From Candidatus Avedoeria danica (GTDB taxonomy: Bacteria; Chloroflexota; Anaerolineae; Epilineales; Epilineaceae): 64,000 nucleotides of DNA. Positions 26,955 to 34,485 of the stretch are shown here, in pieces. The position numbers were made by a program, and so were the translations under genes. Numbering within the stretch: position 1 is the first letter of the stretch; every line of letters starts with the position of its first letter. Below the pieces are notes generated by a model, which saw only the letters and a program-made list of their open reading frames with translations, searched no databases and was not told the origin of the DNA. The stretch covers positions 992,001-1,056,000 of the forward strand of contig JADJCV010000004.1 in NCBI GenBank assembly GCA_016703025.1. The letters run 5' to 3'.

Positions 26955-27932
26955 CTAGCGCCGCTCCGCGGCGGGGGACGAGCGTTGGCGCCAGCTCCGT
27001 CGAACCGCGCGCGGCACCACTTTGCGCATCCGTCGCCGCGCAACCACCCACCGGGAGGGCGCGCCACGTCCGACGAGCCCGGTGGTCAGAAGGCTGGCCA
27101 GGCTGCTCTCTTCGAGATGCCTCGTCAAGCGCCCGTCGCTGGCCAGTGAGATCGTCGAAGTCTCCTCCGACACCGCGACGACGAGCGCGTCCGAACGTTC
27201 GCTGATCGCCATCGCCGCCACGTGGCGGGTTCCGAGCGCCTCGTCGGATGGTGGGAGGTCGCCGATCGGGATGACGACACGTGCCGCGGCGATCCGGTCA
27301 CCGCGCACGATGATCGCCCCGTCGTGCAGCGGCGTATGGGGGTGGAAGATCTGCAGGATCAAGTCGACGGACACCTTGGCGTCCAACTGCAGGCCGTGCG
27401 CGACGAGCTCGTCGAGACCGACGGAGCGCTCGAGGACGATCAACGCTCCGTGTCCGCGCTCCGACAGGCTGCGCGCCGCCTGGGTGATCGTCTGGACGAC
27501 CATCGGCGCGCCGACGAGCTCGGCGTGTCTTCCCGTCAGGAGACGCGTCCCACCGAGGCGGTCGATCGCGCGGCGCAGTTCGGGCTGGAAGACGACCGGC
27601 ACGGCGACGATCACGCCCTCGAGAAAGACCCGGGTGACGGTCTCGAACGCCTTCAGTTCGAGCGACGCCGCATTGCGCAGCACGAAGTAGATCAGCGCCA
27701 GCAAGAGCGTCCCGCGCAACAGGCGTACGGCCCGCGTGCCGCGGACGACGTACAACAGCGCATAGACGAGCGCGGCGACCAAGAGAATGTCGAGACCGTC
27801 GCCAGCGCGCATGGCCAACAGGCGCGCCGAGATGTCGCCGAGGGTTTCGCTCAAGATCCTCGCCTGGTCACGACGTGCGTTCTCGGAAGCGACCGGGCAA
27901 GCAAGCACGCCGCAGGGCGGCCGACGGGCCAC
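26955..27932 (-). CDS. cdaA: Diadenylate cyclase CdaA (DisA_N domain)
   Basis: Membrane enzyme condensing two ATP into c-di-AMP. Three hydrophobic segments lie at about residues 45-105 (DILLVAALVYALLYVVRG, LLLALIYFVL, LEGVIVAVPVV), followed by FQPELRRAIDRLG and the DAC domain with PLHDGAIIVRGDRI (DGA motif, ~203) and LGTRHVAAMAISE (~235). The second motif is usually RHRAA; here the second arginine is valine. The C-terminal ~60 residues are basic. The start is uncertain: GTG at 27932 is the longest frame; TTG at 27854 and ATG at 27812 also fit the family length. The glmM gene that often follows is absent; QTMAN-like and surface genes follow instead. Confidence 0.85.
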   Translation of the reverse strand: MARRPPCGVLACPVASENARRDQARILSETLGDISARLLAMRAGDGLDILLVAALVYALLYVVRGTRAVRLLRGTLLLALIYFVLRNAASLELKAFETVTRVFLEGVIVAVPVVFQPELRRAIDRLGGTRLLTGRHAELVGAPMVVQTITQAARSLSERGHGALIVLERSVGLDELVAHGLQLDAKVSVDLILQIFHPHTPLHDGAIIVRGDRIAAARVVIPIGDLPPSDEALGTRHVAAMAISERSDALVVAVSEETSTISLASDGRLTRHLEESSLASLLTTGLVGRGAPSRWVVARRRMRKVVPRAVRRSWRQRSSPAAERR

Positions 27933-28000
27933 CCGGCCGGGTCAGCGGCCGATGCTCGTCTGCGCGCTCGTTCACCACGCCCGCTAGTCGCATGCCCGCT

Positions 28001-28029
28001 AGTATACGGAGCCGCGGCGACCGCGACAA
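28001..28029 (-). promoter_or_regulatory. Sigma70 promoter of the cdaA operon
   Basis: Minus strand: TTGTCG (28024-28029), 17-bp spacer, TATACT (28001-28006). Predicted start near 27994, ~62 nt before the longest cdaA frame. It lies in the 144-bp gap downstream of the leftward-transcribed membrane protein gene. Confidence 0.6.
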
Positions 28030-28076
28030 CGGGCGGCTTGCCGCACGGGTCGAAGGTTCGTCGTGTCCGAACGCGC

Positions 28077-28916
28077 TCAAGGGATGAGGCGGTCGACGAT
28101 GCATACGGCGCCGAGCGCGAACGGCAGCCACGAACGCGCCGGCAAAATGGGGCCGTTCCAGGCCGATTCCGATCGACCGGGCCAAAGCGCGGCGGCACAC
28201 AGCGCCGCCAGCCACAAGCCGCCCGGCCGGTCGGCCACGATCAGCCCGGACGCAAGCACCACGAACCCCGCTACGTACACCGCTCCCGACCAAGGACGCG
28301 CGGCACGCGTCCTCGCGTCGTCCGTCCCCGTTGCGCCGACCGCGAGGGCGCAGCCAGCCAGGATCAAGGCGACGTCGAAGCCGTTCACCTGCAGCGCGCC
28401 ATAGGGTGCGAGCGTCCCGGGTTCGGCAAACCGCGCCCCGCGGGCGGCGGCCACCCCGTTGAGGGCGAGCCACGCGCCAAGTGCGCCCATCCACAAGCGG
28501 AGTTGCAAGGACACCGCGCCCCATCGCGCCTCCGGCCGAAACCGCCGGACGCCAACGGCAAGCCATGCCGCGAACACGATGAGCGGTCCCGTGCCGAGCA
28601 CCGCAGCCACGGCCAGCGCGGCGACGGCCAGCGCACCGCGGCCGCCCGGGATCGTCGTCGTCCCGTGGCGCCGCGCGGGGTCCTCGAGGTCGCGCGCCCA
28701 GGTGAGCAGCCAGACGATGACGCCGACGGCGGCAACCCGTGACCACGTCCCGCCGATCGTCAGGTCCGGCTGGGCCAGCGCCATGCCCCAGACGGCCGCC
28801 CAGCCGTCCAACCACGCCGGCTGCGCCGCTCCGGCGGCGAGCGCATCGGCGGCACGTGAAAACCGATTCGTCGTGGCGTCGCCGGGTCGGCGCAGCGTCT
28901 CAGGGCCCGACGACAC
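28077..28916 (-). CDS. Multi-pass membrane protein of unknown function
   Basis: 279 residues with about seven or eight hydrophobic segments (VAAVGVIVWLLTW, ALAVAALAVAAVLG, PLIVFAAWLAVGV, LWMGALGAWLALNG, VALILAGCALAVG, AVYVAGFVVLASGLIV and a final PFALGAVCIVDRLIP). An acidic/basic cytoplasmic loop WARDLEDPARRHGTTT follows the first segment; it loosely recalls the aspartate-rich loop of UbiA-type prenyltransferases, but the conserved NDxxD is not seen. I do not recognise the family. GTG at 28914-28916 begins three bases after the stop of the bactofilin-like gene, so it is probably the last gene of the ECF-sigma operon. Confidence 0.65.
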   Translation of the reverse strand: MSSGPETLRRPGDATTNRFSRAADALAAGAAQPAWLDGWAAVWGMALAQPDLTIGGTWSRVAAVGVIVWLLTWARDLEDPARRHGTTTIPGGRGALAVAALAVAAVLGTGPLIVFAAWLAVGVRRFRPEARWGAVSLQLRLWMGALGAWLALNGVAAARGARFAEPGTLAPYGALQVNGFDVALILAGCALAVGATGTDDARTRAARPWSGAVYVAGFVVLASGLIVADRPGGLWLAALCAAALWPGRSESAWNGPILPARSWLPFALGAVCIVDRLIP

Positions 28917-28919
28917 GCG

Positions 28920-30365
28920 TCAGCGCCCGAGACGACGGCGGGCCATCGACACCCAGAGCTCGGCCGTGGCGCGGTCGATCCCGAGCACGCCCGGCACGGC
29001 CAGGCTGGCCACGATGTCGTCCGGATCGCGCTCGGCCAGCTCGACGAGGCTCGTGACGCCGGCAGCCCGCAGCACGTGGGCGTAGATCGGCGAGATGCCC
29101 GGGATCCGGCGCAGGTCGAGTGCCGGCGAGGGATCCGCGTCTCCCGGCAACGGTGCGGGCTCTGCCTCTCCCGTCGGCGCCGCTTCAGTGGCCTCGCCGT
29201 CGAGGGCGTGCGCCTCGGTCTGCGCGTCCGGCGAAGCCGTACGTTCGATCTCAAGCGCTGTCGCGGGTGCGGAGATGGCCGCCACCTTGGGTTCCGAAGC
29301 GGTGTCGGGCTGTTGCGCCCCTTCGGGCGTCCATAACGCTTCGGGCGCGGTGGGCGGTTGGGGCGTCTCCACACGGGCCGGCGGCGCGGCCGACAGCTCC
29401 GCGGGGGCGACCGCCGATCGGCGGTCCGCGCGGAATCCGACAAGCGCCAGCACGACGACGCCAATCGACCATGCGCCGACAAGCAGGAGCACGAGGCCAC
29501 CGGTGCAGAACAACGCCCAGTGGCCGAGCTGCAGGACGACCGTTGCCGCCGCCGCCATGAGCGAAAGGCCGAGCGCAGTCTGCGACACCGGTCTTCGCCG
29601 CGGCAACAACCGTGCGCCGAGCCGACCCGCGACGCCGAGCGCGCCGACCAGGGCCAGAATCGCCGGCAGGGCGACGATAGCGCCGGCGGCCCCGTGTTGC
29701 CTGAGCGCCAGCGCGATGCCCGCTGTGCCGACCAGCACGCCGAGGCCGATGCCCGTGGCGGCGACAACCACACCAGGACCGCGGCTCGCCACGCTGCGCA
29801 GCCGGCCGACGAAGACGGGTGACGCGAGCGTGGCGAGCGCGCCGAACAGCGCGGCGAGCAACAGCGTAACGAGCACCTTGAAGAGCAGTAGCGCGACATC
29901 TGACAACCACGGCCGTTGGCCGCGAGGCATGCCCGCCCAGCCTCGTCCGAGCTCGGTTGCGGCGCCGTCCACCTGTGCACCGACCTCGGACTGGATGTCG
30001 CCACCGGTCACGTTGCCGTGGACGCGCGCCCGGGCGCCAAGGCGCACGATGCCGGACGCGTAGACGTCGCCGCGCACCCGCCCGGAGATCGCGGCATCGC
30101 CGCCGAGCACGTTGACGGACCCGTTGACCTCGCCGTCGATCGCTGCATGACCGAAAGCGATGATGACCCCGCCGTCGACCTCACCCTCGCGCGCCACCGC
30201 AACGTCGTGCCCGACGACGACGATCCCGCACGGTCGATGCTCCCCCGGCTCGACCACGATGCTCTCGTCGAGCGACACGTTGCACGATGTCTGCGCGCTG
30301 ACGCGCTGCGGCAGTGCGAGCGCGAGAACAAGCCCCGCAATGACCGTTCGGACGCCGGGCATCAT
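28920..30365 (-). CDS. Bactofilin-like beta-helix / membrane / helix-hairpin-helix fusion protein
   Basis: 481 residues. A signal peptide (TVIAGLVLALALPQRVSA) is followed by a short right-handed beta-helix of six-residue turns, such as GVIIAFGHAAIDGEVNG then GGDAAISGRVRGDVYASG, the polymer-forming bactofilin style (~residues 45-125). Next come four or five membrane helices (~150-300), a Pro/Ala/Glu-rich linker (~310-410) and a C-terminal helix-hairpin-helix-like unit, RRIPGISPIYAHVLRAAGV followed by LVELAERDPDDI (~425-480), resembling the DUF4332-type HhH. The combination of an outside polymerising domain and a cytosolic HhH is unusual. ATG at 30363-30365 overlaps the upstream anti-sigma candidate stop (ATGA). 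Confidence 0.72.
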   Translation of the reverse strand: MMPGVRTVIAGLVLALALPQRVSAQTSCNVSLDESIVVEPGEHRPCGIVVVGHDVAVAREGEVDGGVIIAFGHAAIDGEVNGSVNVLGGDAAISGRVRGDVYASGIVRLGARARVHGNVTGGDIQSEVGAQVDGAATELGRGWAGMPRGQRPWLSDVALLLFKVLVTLLLAALFGALATLASPVFVGRLRSVASRGPGVVVAATGIGLGVLVGTAGIALALRQHGAAGAIVALPAILALVGALGVAGRLGARLLPRRRPVSQTALGLSLMAAAATVVLQLGHWALFCTGGLVLLLVGAWSIGVVVLALVGFRADRRSAVAPAELSAAPPARVETPQPPTAPEALWTPEGAQQPDTASEPKVAAISAPATALEIERTASPDAQTEAHALDGEATEAAPTGEAEPAPLPGDADPSPALDLRRIPGISPIYAHVLRAAGVTSLVELAERDPDDIVASLAVPGVLGIDRATAELWVSMARRRLGR

Positions 30366-30838
30366 GGGCGCCGACGCAGCATCGCGCGCTGGGCGAGGCC
30401 GCGCGGTGCGACCGTCACGCCGAACCAAAGCACGGCAACCGCCACGGCCGCCAAGCCGTACAGTGCGGTTCGGCCGCCGAACCAAGCCGGCGGCGGCGCG
30501 AAGGCCAGCAGGGCGACGGCGACGCCGCTGGCCACATCCAGGAACACCGCGGCCATCGGCGTCGACTGCATCGTCTGGTGCCAATCCAGGAACAGCTGGG
30601 AGGCCGTCCAAGCGATCAGGACGCCGCCGCTGAGCAAGGTACCGATGACGACGAGCGCCCGCCGCCAAGGCGGTACGCGCCGCAGCTCGGCATCGACGTA
30701 AGCCATGACGCGCGACGCATAGCCCGCCGGCGGTTCGACGTCGAGGTCGGCTTTCAGCCAGCGATCCAGGCCGGCGAGGTGCTCATCGCTGAGCTCATGA
30801 TCCTCGTCAGCTCCGGGCCAGGCGGTAAGCATGTTCAT
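30362..30838 (-). CDS. Putative membrane anti-sigma factor
   Basis: 158 residues. The N-terminal ~60 residues are soluble and helical (DEHLAGLDRWLKADLDVEPPAGYASRV, abbreviated), the position where short anti-sigma domains bind ECF factors. Three hydrophobic segments follow (LVVIGTLLSGGVLIAW, VFLDVASGVAVALLAFA, ALYGLAAVAVAVLWFGV). No zinc-binding HxxxCxxC is present, so if it is an anti-sigma factor it is not the ZAS type. The assignment rests on position directly after the ECF sigma gene and on topology; no sensing domain is visible. Overlaps the next gene by ATGA. Confidence 0.6.
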   Translation of the reverse strand: MNMLTAWPGADEDHELSDEHLAGLDRWLKADLDVEPPAGYASRVMAYVDAELRRVPPWRRALVVIGTLLSGGVLIAWTASQLFLDWHQTMQSTPMAAVFLDVASGVAVALLAFAPPPAWFGGRTALYGLAAVAVAVLWFGVTVAPRGLAQRAMLRRRP

Positions 30839-30901
30839 CGGTCCGTCCTTCCGTCCTCTGCGCCCGTGCGTGCCGAGCGTGCTTCGCTTGATGTGCGCAC
30901 G

Positions 30902-31558
30902 TTACGAACCTGCCATCGCTGCACCCGCCGCGGCGACCGGCTCCGACGCCCCGGCCGTCGGTCCGACAACGCCGTCCGGGGCGTCGATGACGCTCGGCAA
31001 CCCCGGCACGCCGGCGGTCATGTGCTCCGCCAACTGTCGCCGGGCGCGATGCAGGCGGCTCTTGATCGCCGACTCGCTCTCGCCGGTCAGCGCCGCGATC
31101 TCGGCGTACCCGAAGTCATGCCAGTAGCGCAGCACGACGACGAGACGGTAGTCCTCGGGAAGAAGCTGAAGGTACTGCCTGACGCGTCTCGAGTGATCCT
31201 GGTAGACCGCAACGTCCTCCGGATCGGGCGTCTGCGCTGCCAGCTGACGCCACGGCGGAAGCGCATCCAGCGACACCTCGTGCATCCGCCGGCGCCGGAT
31301 CCGATCGATGCAGTGATGCGCCGCGATCGACAGCAGCCACGTCGAGAAGGGCCGGCCGGTGTCGTACGCGGACAGCGCGCGGTACGCCTTCAGGAACACT
31401 TCCTGGCCGGCGTCCTCGGCATCCTCGGCGCGGCCGAGCATCCGCAGCGACAAGTTGTACACCGGTCGCTCATAGCGCGTGACGAGCGCCTCGAACGCCC
31501 GCCGGTCCCCCGACCTGGCAGCGTGGACGCAAGCTTGTTCATCCAGCCCTTCGACCAT
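30902..31558 (-). CDS. ECF RNA polymerase sigma factor
   Basis: 218 residues. Sigma2 region: ACVHAARSGDRRAFEALV then DAEDAGQEVFLKAYRAL and FSTWLLSIAAHHCIDRIRRR (residues ~8-90). Sigma4 region: LLPEDYRLVVVLRYWHDFGYAEIAALTGESESAIKSRLHRAR (abbreviated here as separate motifs; ~125-170). A ~50-residue Ala/Pro/Val-rich C-terminal tail follows. ATG at 31556-31558 has a perfect GGAGG nine bases upstream. It is followed leftward by the anti-sigma candidate (63-bp gap) and the bactofilin-like gene, which are likely its regulon. An ECF-type promoter-like element lies just upstream, consistent with autoregulation. Confidence 0.93.
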   Translation of the reverse strand: MVEGLDEQACVHAARSGDRRAFEALVTRYERPVYNLSLRMLGRAEDAEDAGQEVFLKAYRALSAYDTGRPFSTWLLSIAAHHCIDRIRRRRMHEVSLDALPPWRQLAAQTPDPEDVAVYQDHSRRVRQYLQLLPEDYRLVVVLRYWHDFGYAEIAALTGESESAIKSRLHRARRQLAEHMTAGVPGLPSVIDAPDGVVGPTAGASEPVAAAGAAMAGS

Positions 31559-31590
31559 GTTCGTTGCCTCCAGCCCGAGCCGTGTGGACG

Positions 31591-31618
31591 TGTACGTCAC
31601 GCATCACCGCCCGGTTGC
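31591..31618 (-). promoter_or_regulatory. Candidate ECF-type (autoregulatory) promoter
   Basis: Minus strand: GCAACC (31613-31618), 16-bp spacer, CGTACA (31591-31596), resembling the GAAC / CGT pattern recognised by many ECF sigma factors rather than the sigma70 consensus. The start would be ~25 nt before the sigma-factor ATG. Confidence 0.3.
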
Positions 31619-31665
31619 ACAGACGCCATCCGTCGGTCCAAACTCTGACGCGAGGAGAACAAGCA

Positions 31666-31854
31666 GTGGCAGACGGCACCTTGATCGATCACCCCGGAAC
31701 GTACGGCGGACCGCGGTCACGCGACGAGATCATTCGGCTTTTGAAAGAGGCCCTTGCGCTCGTCGAGTATACCGCGGGCGACGCACGACTGGAATGCAGC
31801 GGCCTGCGGATCAGCGTGACGGACGCCGGCACGCCCCCGCGTGAGCCGCATTGA
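31666..31854 (+). CDS. Small hypothetical protein
   Basis: 62 residues, divergent from the ECF sigma gene. GTG at 31666 is preceded by GAGGAG nine bases upstream, a strong SD. The protein has an amphipathic helix (DEIIRLLKEALALVEYTAG) followed by a short beta-prone segment (LECSGLRISVTD). No family recognised. The strong SD and helix make it more likely real than chance. Confidence 0.5.
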   Translation: MADGTLIDHPGTYGGPRSRDEIIRLLKEALALVEYTAGDARLECSGLRISVTDAGTPPREPH

Positions 31855-31907
31855 TCGCCCGGTAGCGGTTGAACGCCGGGTAGAGCCTGTGGCGCGATTG
31901 CCGACCT

Positions 31908-32681
31908 CTATGGCGCGGCGGTTGCCAACGGTCGGCCTTGGCCGAGTTCCTGTTCGAACAGCCGCAACATCTCGACCCACTCCTCGGGCGGGATCGCGCC
32001 TTCCAGCTTGCGGCCGTTGATCAAGTAGACCGGCGTGCCGCTGAAGCCCTGCGCCTTGGCCGAGGCCGTCGTCGCCTCGACGCGGGCACGGTGCCGGCCG
32101 GAGGCGGCGCAAGCCTGGAACGCTTCCGTGTCGAGGTCGAGCGTGCGGGCGAGGCCGACGAGGTGGTCGACGTCCAGCGTCTCGCCGGACCCGCGGAGCG
32201 AATAGAGCCCGTCCGCGTAGCGCCAGTACCGTCCGTGCTCGCCCGCACAATGGGCCGCTTCCGCCGCTCGCTGCGCCTCGGGCCCGAACACGATGAAGTC
32301 GCGCTGCACGATGCGAACGAAGCCCGTGCGGATCCAGCGGTCTTTGATGGCGGGCAAGACGTCGCGGGCGAACTGGCGACAGTTTGGGCAGAGGTAGTCG
32401 CCGTACGCGATGATCTCCACCGGCGCGGTCGGCAGCCCGAGCTGCGGCTCGCCGGCAGCGGTCACGCCGTTGAGTGCGTCGTACGGGATGGCCGTCGTCG
32501 GCGCGGCCGGTGGCGACGGGTTGGCGGTCGTCGGCACGGCCCCGCCCCACGCACGCCACCACCACGCGCCTGCGATCAGCACGCCGCCGACGACGAGGAC
32601 GCCGACGAACGCCGCGGCGAAGCCGCTGACCTCGATCGATCCTGAACCGGTCGCGCGGCCCGTGCGCTTGCGCTCAGCCAT
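31908..32681 (-). CDS. DsbA-family thiol:disulfide protein (membrane-anchored)
   Basis: 257 residues. An N-terminal membrane anchor (AAAFVGVLVVGGVLIAGAWW, ~20-40) precedes a periplasm- or exterior-facing thioredoxin fold of the DsbA/BdbD type: IIAYGDYLCPNCRQFARDV contains the active-site CPNC (~95), and SGTPVYLINGRKLEGAIPPE supplies the cis-proline loop (~220). It would oxidise or shuttle disulfides in exported proteins. The ATG at 32679-32681 abuts the stop of the beta-helix gene, so they are probably co-transcribed; that neighbour contains several cysteines that could be clients. Confidence 0.88.
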   Translation of the reverse strand: MAERKRTGRATGSGSIEVSGFAAAFVGVLVVGGVLIAGAWWWRAWGGAVPTTANPSPPAAPTTAIPYDALNGVTAAGEPQLGLPTAPVEIIAYGDYLCPNCRQFARDVLPAIKDRWIRTGFVRIVQRDFIVFGPEAQRAAEAAHCAGEHGRYWRYADGLYSLRGSGETLDVDHLVGLARTLDLDTEAFQACAASGRHRARVEATTASAKAQGFSGTPVYLINGRKLEGAIPPEEWVEMLRLFEQELGQGRPLATAAP

Positions 32682-34316
32682 CTAGCGGAACGCGCCGCGC
32701 GCCGACCACGGCAAGTAGAGCATCGATTCGAACAACGTGTCGGACGGCGTCGGGCCGGGCGTCGGCGATGGGCCGGCTGGCGTTCGGGTCGGCTGGATCT
32801 GCACCGACCTGAAGTTGGAGAGCTCGCTTGTGATCTGGCCGTTCGTGGCCGTCACGCTGATCGTGTGGAAGCGGAACGACGTCGGAAGCTCGAAGCGGAA
32901 CGTTGCATCCGCTGCGTCGGCGACCGTCCGTCCCTCGAAGTGCTGCGCTTCGCCCGCTGGGTCGGAGAAGACCTCGATTGTGCAGCCGCCGCACGCTCGG
33001 CCGGCGATGAAGTTCGGACCGGCGTCCGTGACGACCGGCTTGGCGATGCGACCCTGCGCGCCCTGCGAGAACACGATCGGCTTCTGGTTCGTCTCGCCGA
33101 TGCTGTTTTCGGAGATGCGGTTGTTCGTCGAGCCCGCACCGCTGATCGTGATGCCGCCGCCGCGCGTACAGCGGACGCGGTTGTGTCGTACGACGGTCTG
33201 CTTCGGACCGAAGTTCAGGCTGACGCCGGCGCCCTTCAACGCGATGCACTTCGTACCCGTGGCATCGAACCCGAGGAGGTTGTCCTCGATGACGGTCTCG
33301 AGGCTCTCCTCGAAGACACCGATCGCATCGCTGTCGACGCCGGCGATGACGTTGCCGACCACCCGCGTGCGAACCGCGCCGTGCACGACGAGCACGCCGC
33401 CCGGCAGATCCCCCTTGGCCACGCCCGTCCGGTCGAGGCCGATCCAGTTGCCGACCACGGCGTTGTCCGCGCTGCCGGGCCCCTCGATCTTCACCCCGAC
33501 GCCGAGTGCGCTTGCGGCGAAGATGTTGCGGTCGGCGGCCGAGGCACCGCCGATCGTGTTGCCGCTCGTTCCCTTGTCCAGGACGAAGCAGTCCTCGGCC
33601 ACAGGATCGATCTCGCCGTCGCCCCGCATGCCGCACCAGCTGCCGATGATCCGGTTGTTGACCGAGGATGGGTCGCTGATCCGGATGCCGTTGCCGCTGC
33701 TCAGGCCGGCAAACGTGAGGCCCGGCCCGAGGACATTGTTCGCAGATCCGTCGCCGGCGAGACTGGCCTTCAGCAGCAACGCCGAGTCCTGGTACGTCCC
33801 GGTGAAGTCCAGCGCCGAGAGCACGTTGCCGTTGCTCTCGATCCGAAAGGCGACCTGCTGGTTCCCGTCGGCGCTCGCGACCTGCATCCGATTGTCCGCC
33901 GGCCCGGCATAGCCGTCGATGAAGCGCCCGAACTCGATCCGCGTGCCGCCCTTGCTCATCACGAAGTTCTGGCTGCCGCTGGCGAGCGTGATCCGCCACT
34001 TCCCGAGGACCGCGTCAAATCCGGGGTCGTCGGCGAGCAGAGGCTGGAAGCCGAGCTGGCACTTCTTGGCGTTCGGCACGACCGTCGGATCGAAGCATGC
34101 GGTGATGATCGCACCGCTCGAAACGCTTTCGGCCTTCTCGATCGCCGCCCGCAGTGTGCACACCTTGCCCGGCAGGCACTGATCGCTCGACACGGGCAGG
34201 TCGGCGGTGGTGTTGACGAAGAGCTGGGCCTGCGCCGCAACGGGACGCGCGTCGGCGATCGCGGCGAGGACCGCAACACAGGCCATGGCCGATGGAATGC
34301 GCATTCGGCGCAGCAT
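32682..34316 (-). CDS. Secreted CSLREA/right-handed beta-helix protein with C-terminal YLPW tail
   Basis: 544 residues. Signal peptide IPSAMACVAVLAAIADARPVAAQ. A CSLREA-like N-terminus follows: LFVNTTADLPVSSDQCLPGKVCTLRAAIEKA (shown here only as family evidence in pieces: NTTADLP, CTLRAAIEKA). Residues ~150-420 are parallel beta-helix turns with N-N-x-I and G-x-x-I repeats (GNTIGGASAADRNIF, NRISENSIGETNQKP). Near the end a Pro/Thr linker (TPAGPSPTPGPTPSD) leads to SMLYLPWSARGAFR. The ATG at 34314-34316 is preceded by GGGAGG at ideal distance. Likely a surface polysaccharide-binding or adhesive protein. Followed immediately by the DsbA-like gene. Confidence 0.8.
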   Translation of the reverse strand: MLRRMRIPSAMACVAVLAAIADARPVAAQAQLFVNTTADLPVSSDQCLPGKVCTLRAAIEKAESVSSGAIITACFDPTVVPNAKKCQLGFQPLLADDPGFDAVLGKWRITLASGSQNFVMSKGGTRIEFGRFIDGYAGPADNRMQVASADGNQQVAFRIESNGNVLSALDFTGTYQDSALLLKASLAGDGSANNVLGPGLTFAGLSSGNGIRISDPSSVNNRIIGSWCGMRGDGEIDPVAEDCFVLDKGTSGNTIGGASAADRNIFAASALGVGVKIEGPGSADNAVVGNWIGLDRTGVAKGDLPGGVLVVHGAVRTRVVGNVIAGVDSDAIGVFEESLETVIEDNLLGFDATGTKCIALKGAGVSLNFGPKQTVVRHNRVRCTRGGGITISGAGSTNNRISENSIGETNQKPIVFSQGAQGRIAKPVVTDAGPNFIAGRACGGCTIEVFSDPAGEAQHFEGRTVADAADATFRFELPTSFRFHTISVTATNGQITSELSNFRSVQIQPTRTPAGPSPTPGPTPSDTLFESMLYLPWSARGAFR

Positions 34317-34420
34317 GTACAGCCTCCCAGGACAACAGCGGTCAGGCGTGGGGCACGAGGGTGCGGCTCGGCGGCTCGCGGCGGTGGTCGGGGCCGCGAT
34401 GGACCCGTGGGCGCTCGACA

Positions 34421-34426
34421 AGTATA
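34421..34426 (-). promoter_or_regulatory. -10 element of the beta-helix gene
   Basis: TATACT on the minus strand at 34421-34426, with no convincing -35. Predicted start near 34414 and a ~98-nt leader containing the GGGAGG ribosome site. It lies in the 169-bp gap between the beta-helix gene and the lipoprotein gene. Confidence 0.4.
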
Positions 34427-34485
34427 CCGTCTAACCCGTCGATGTCGCCGGCAGTGCACGGCCGGTGGCCGGTGACGATCCGGCG

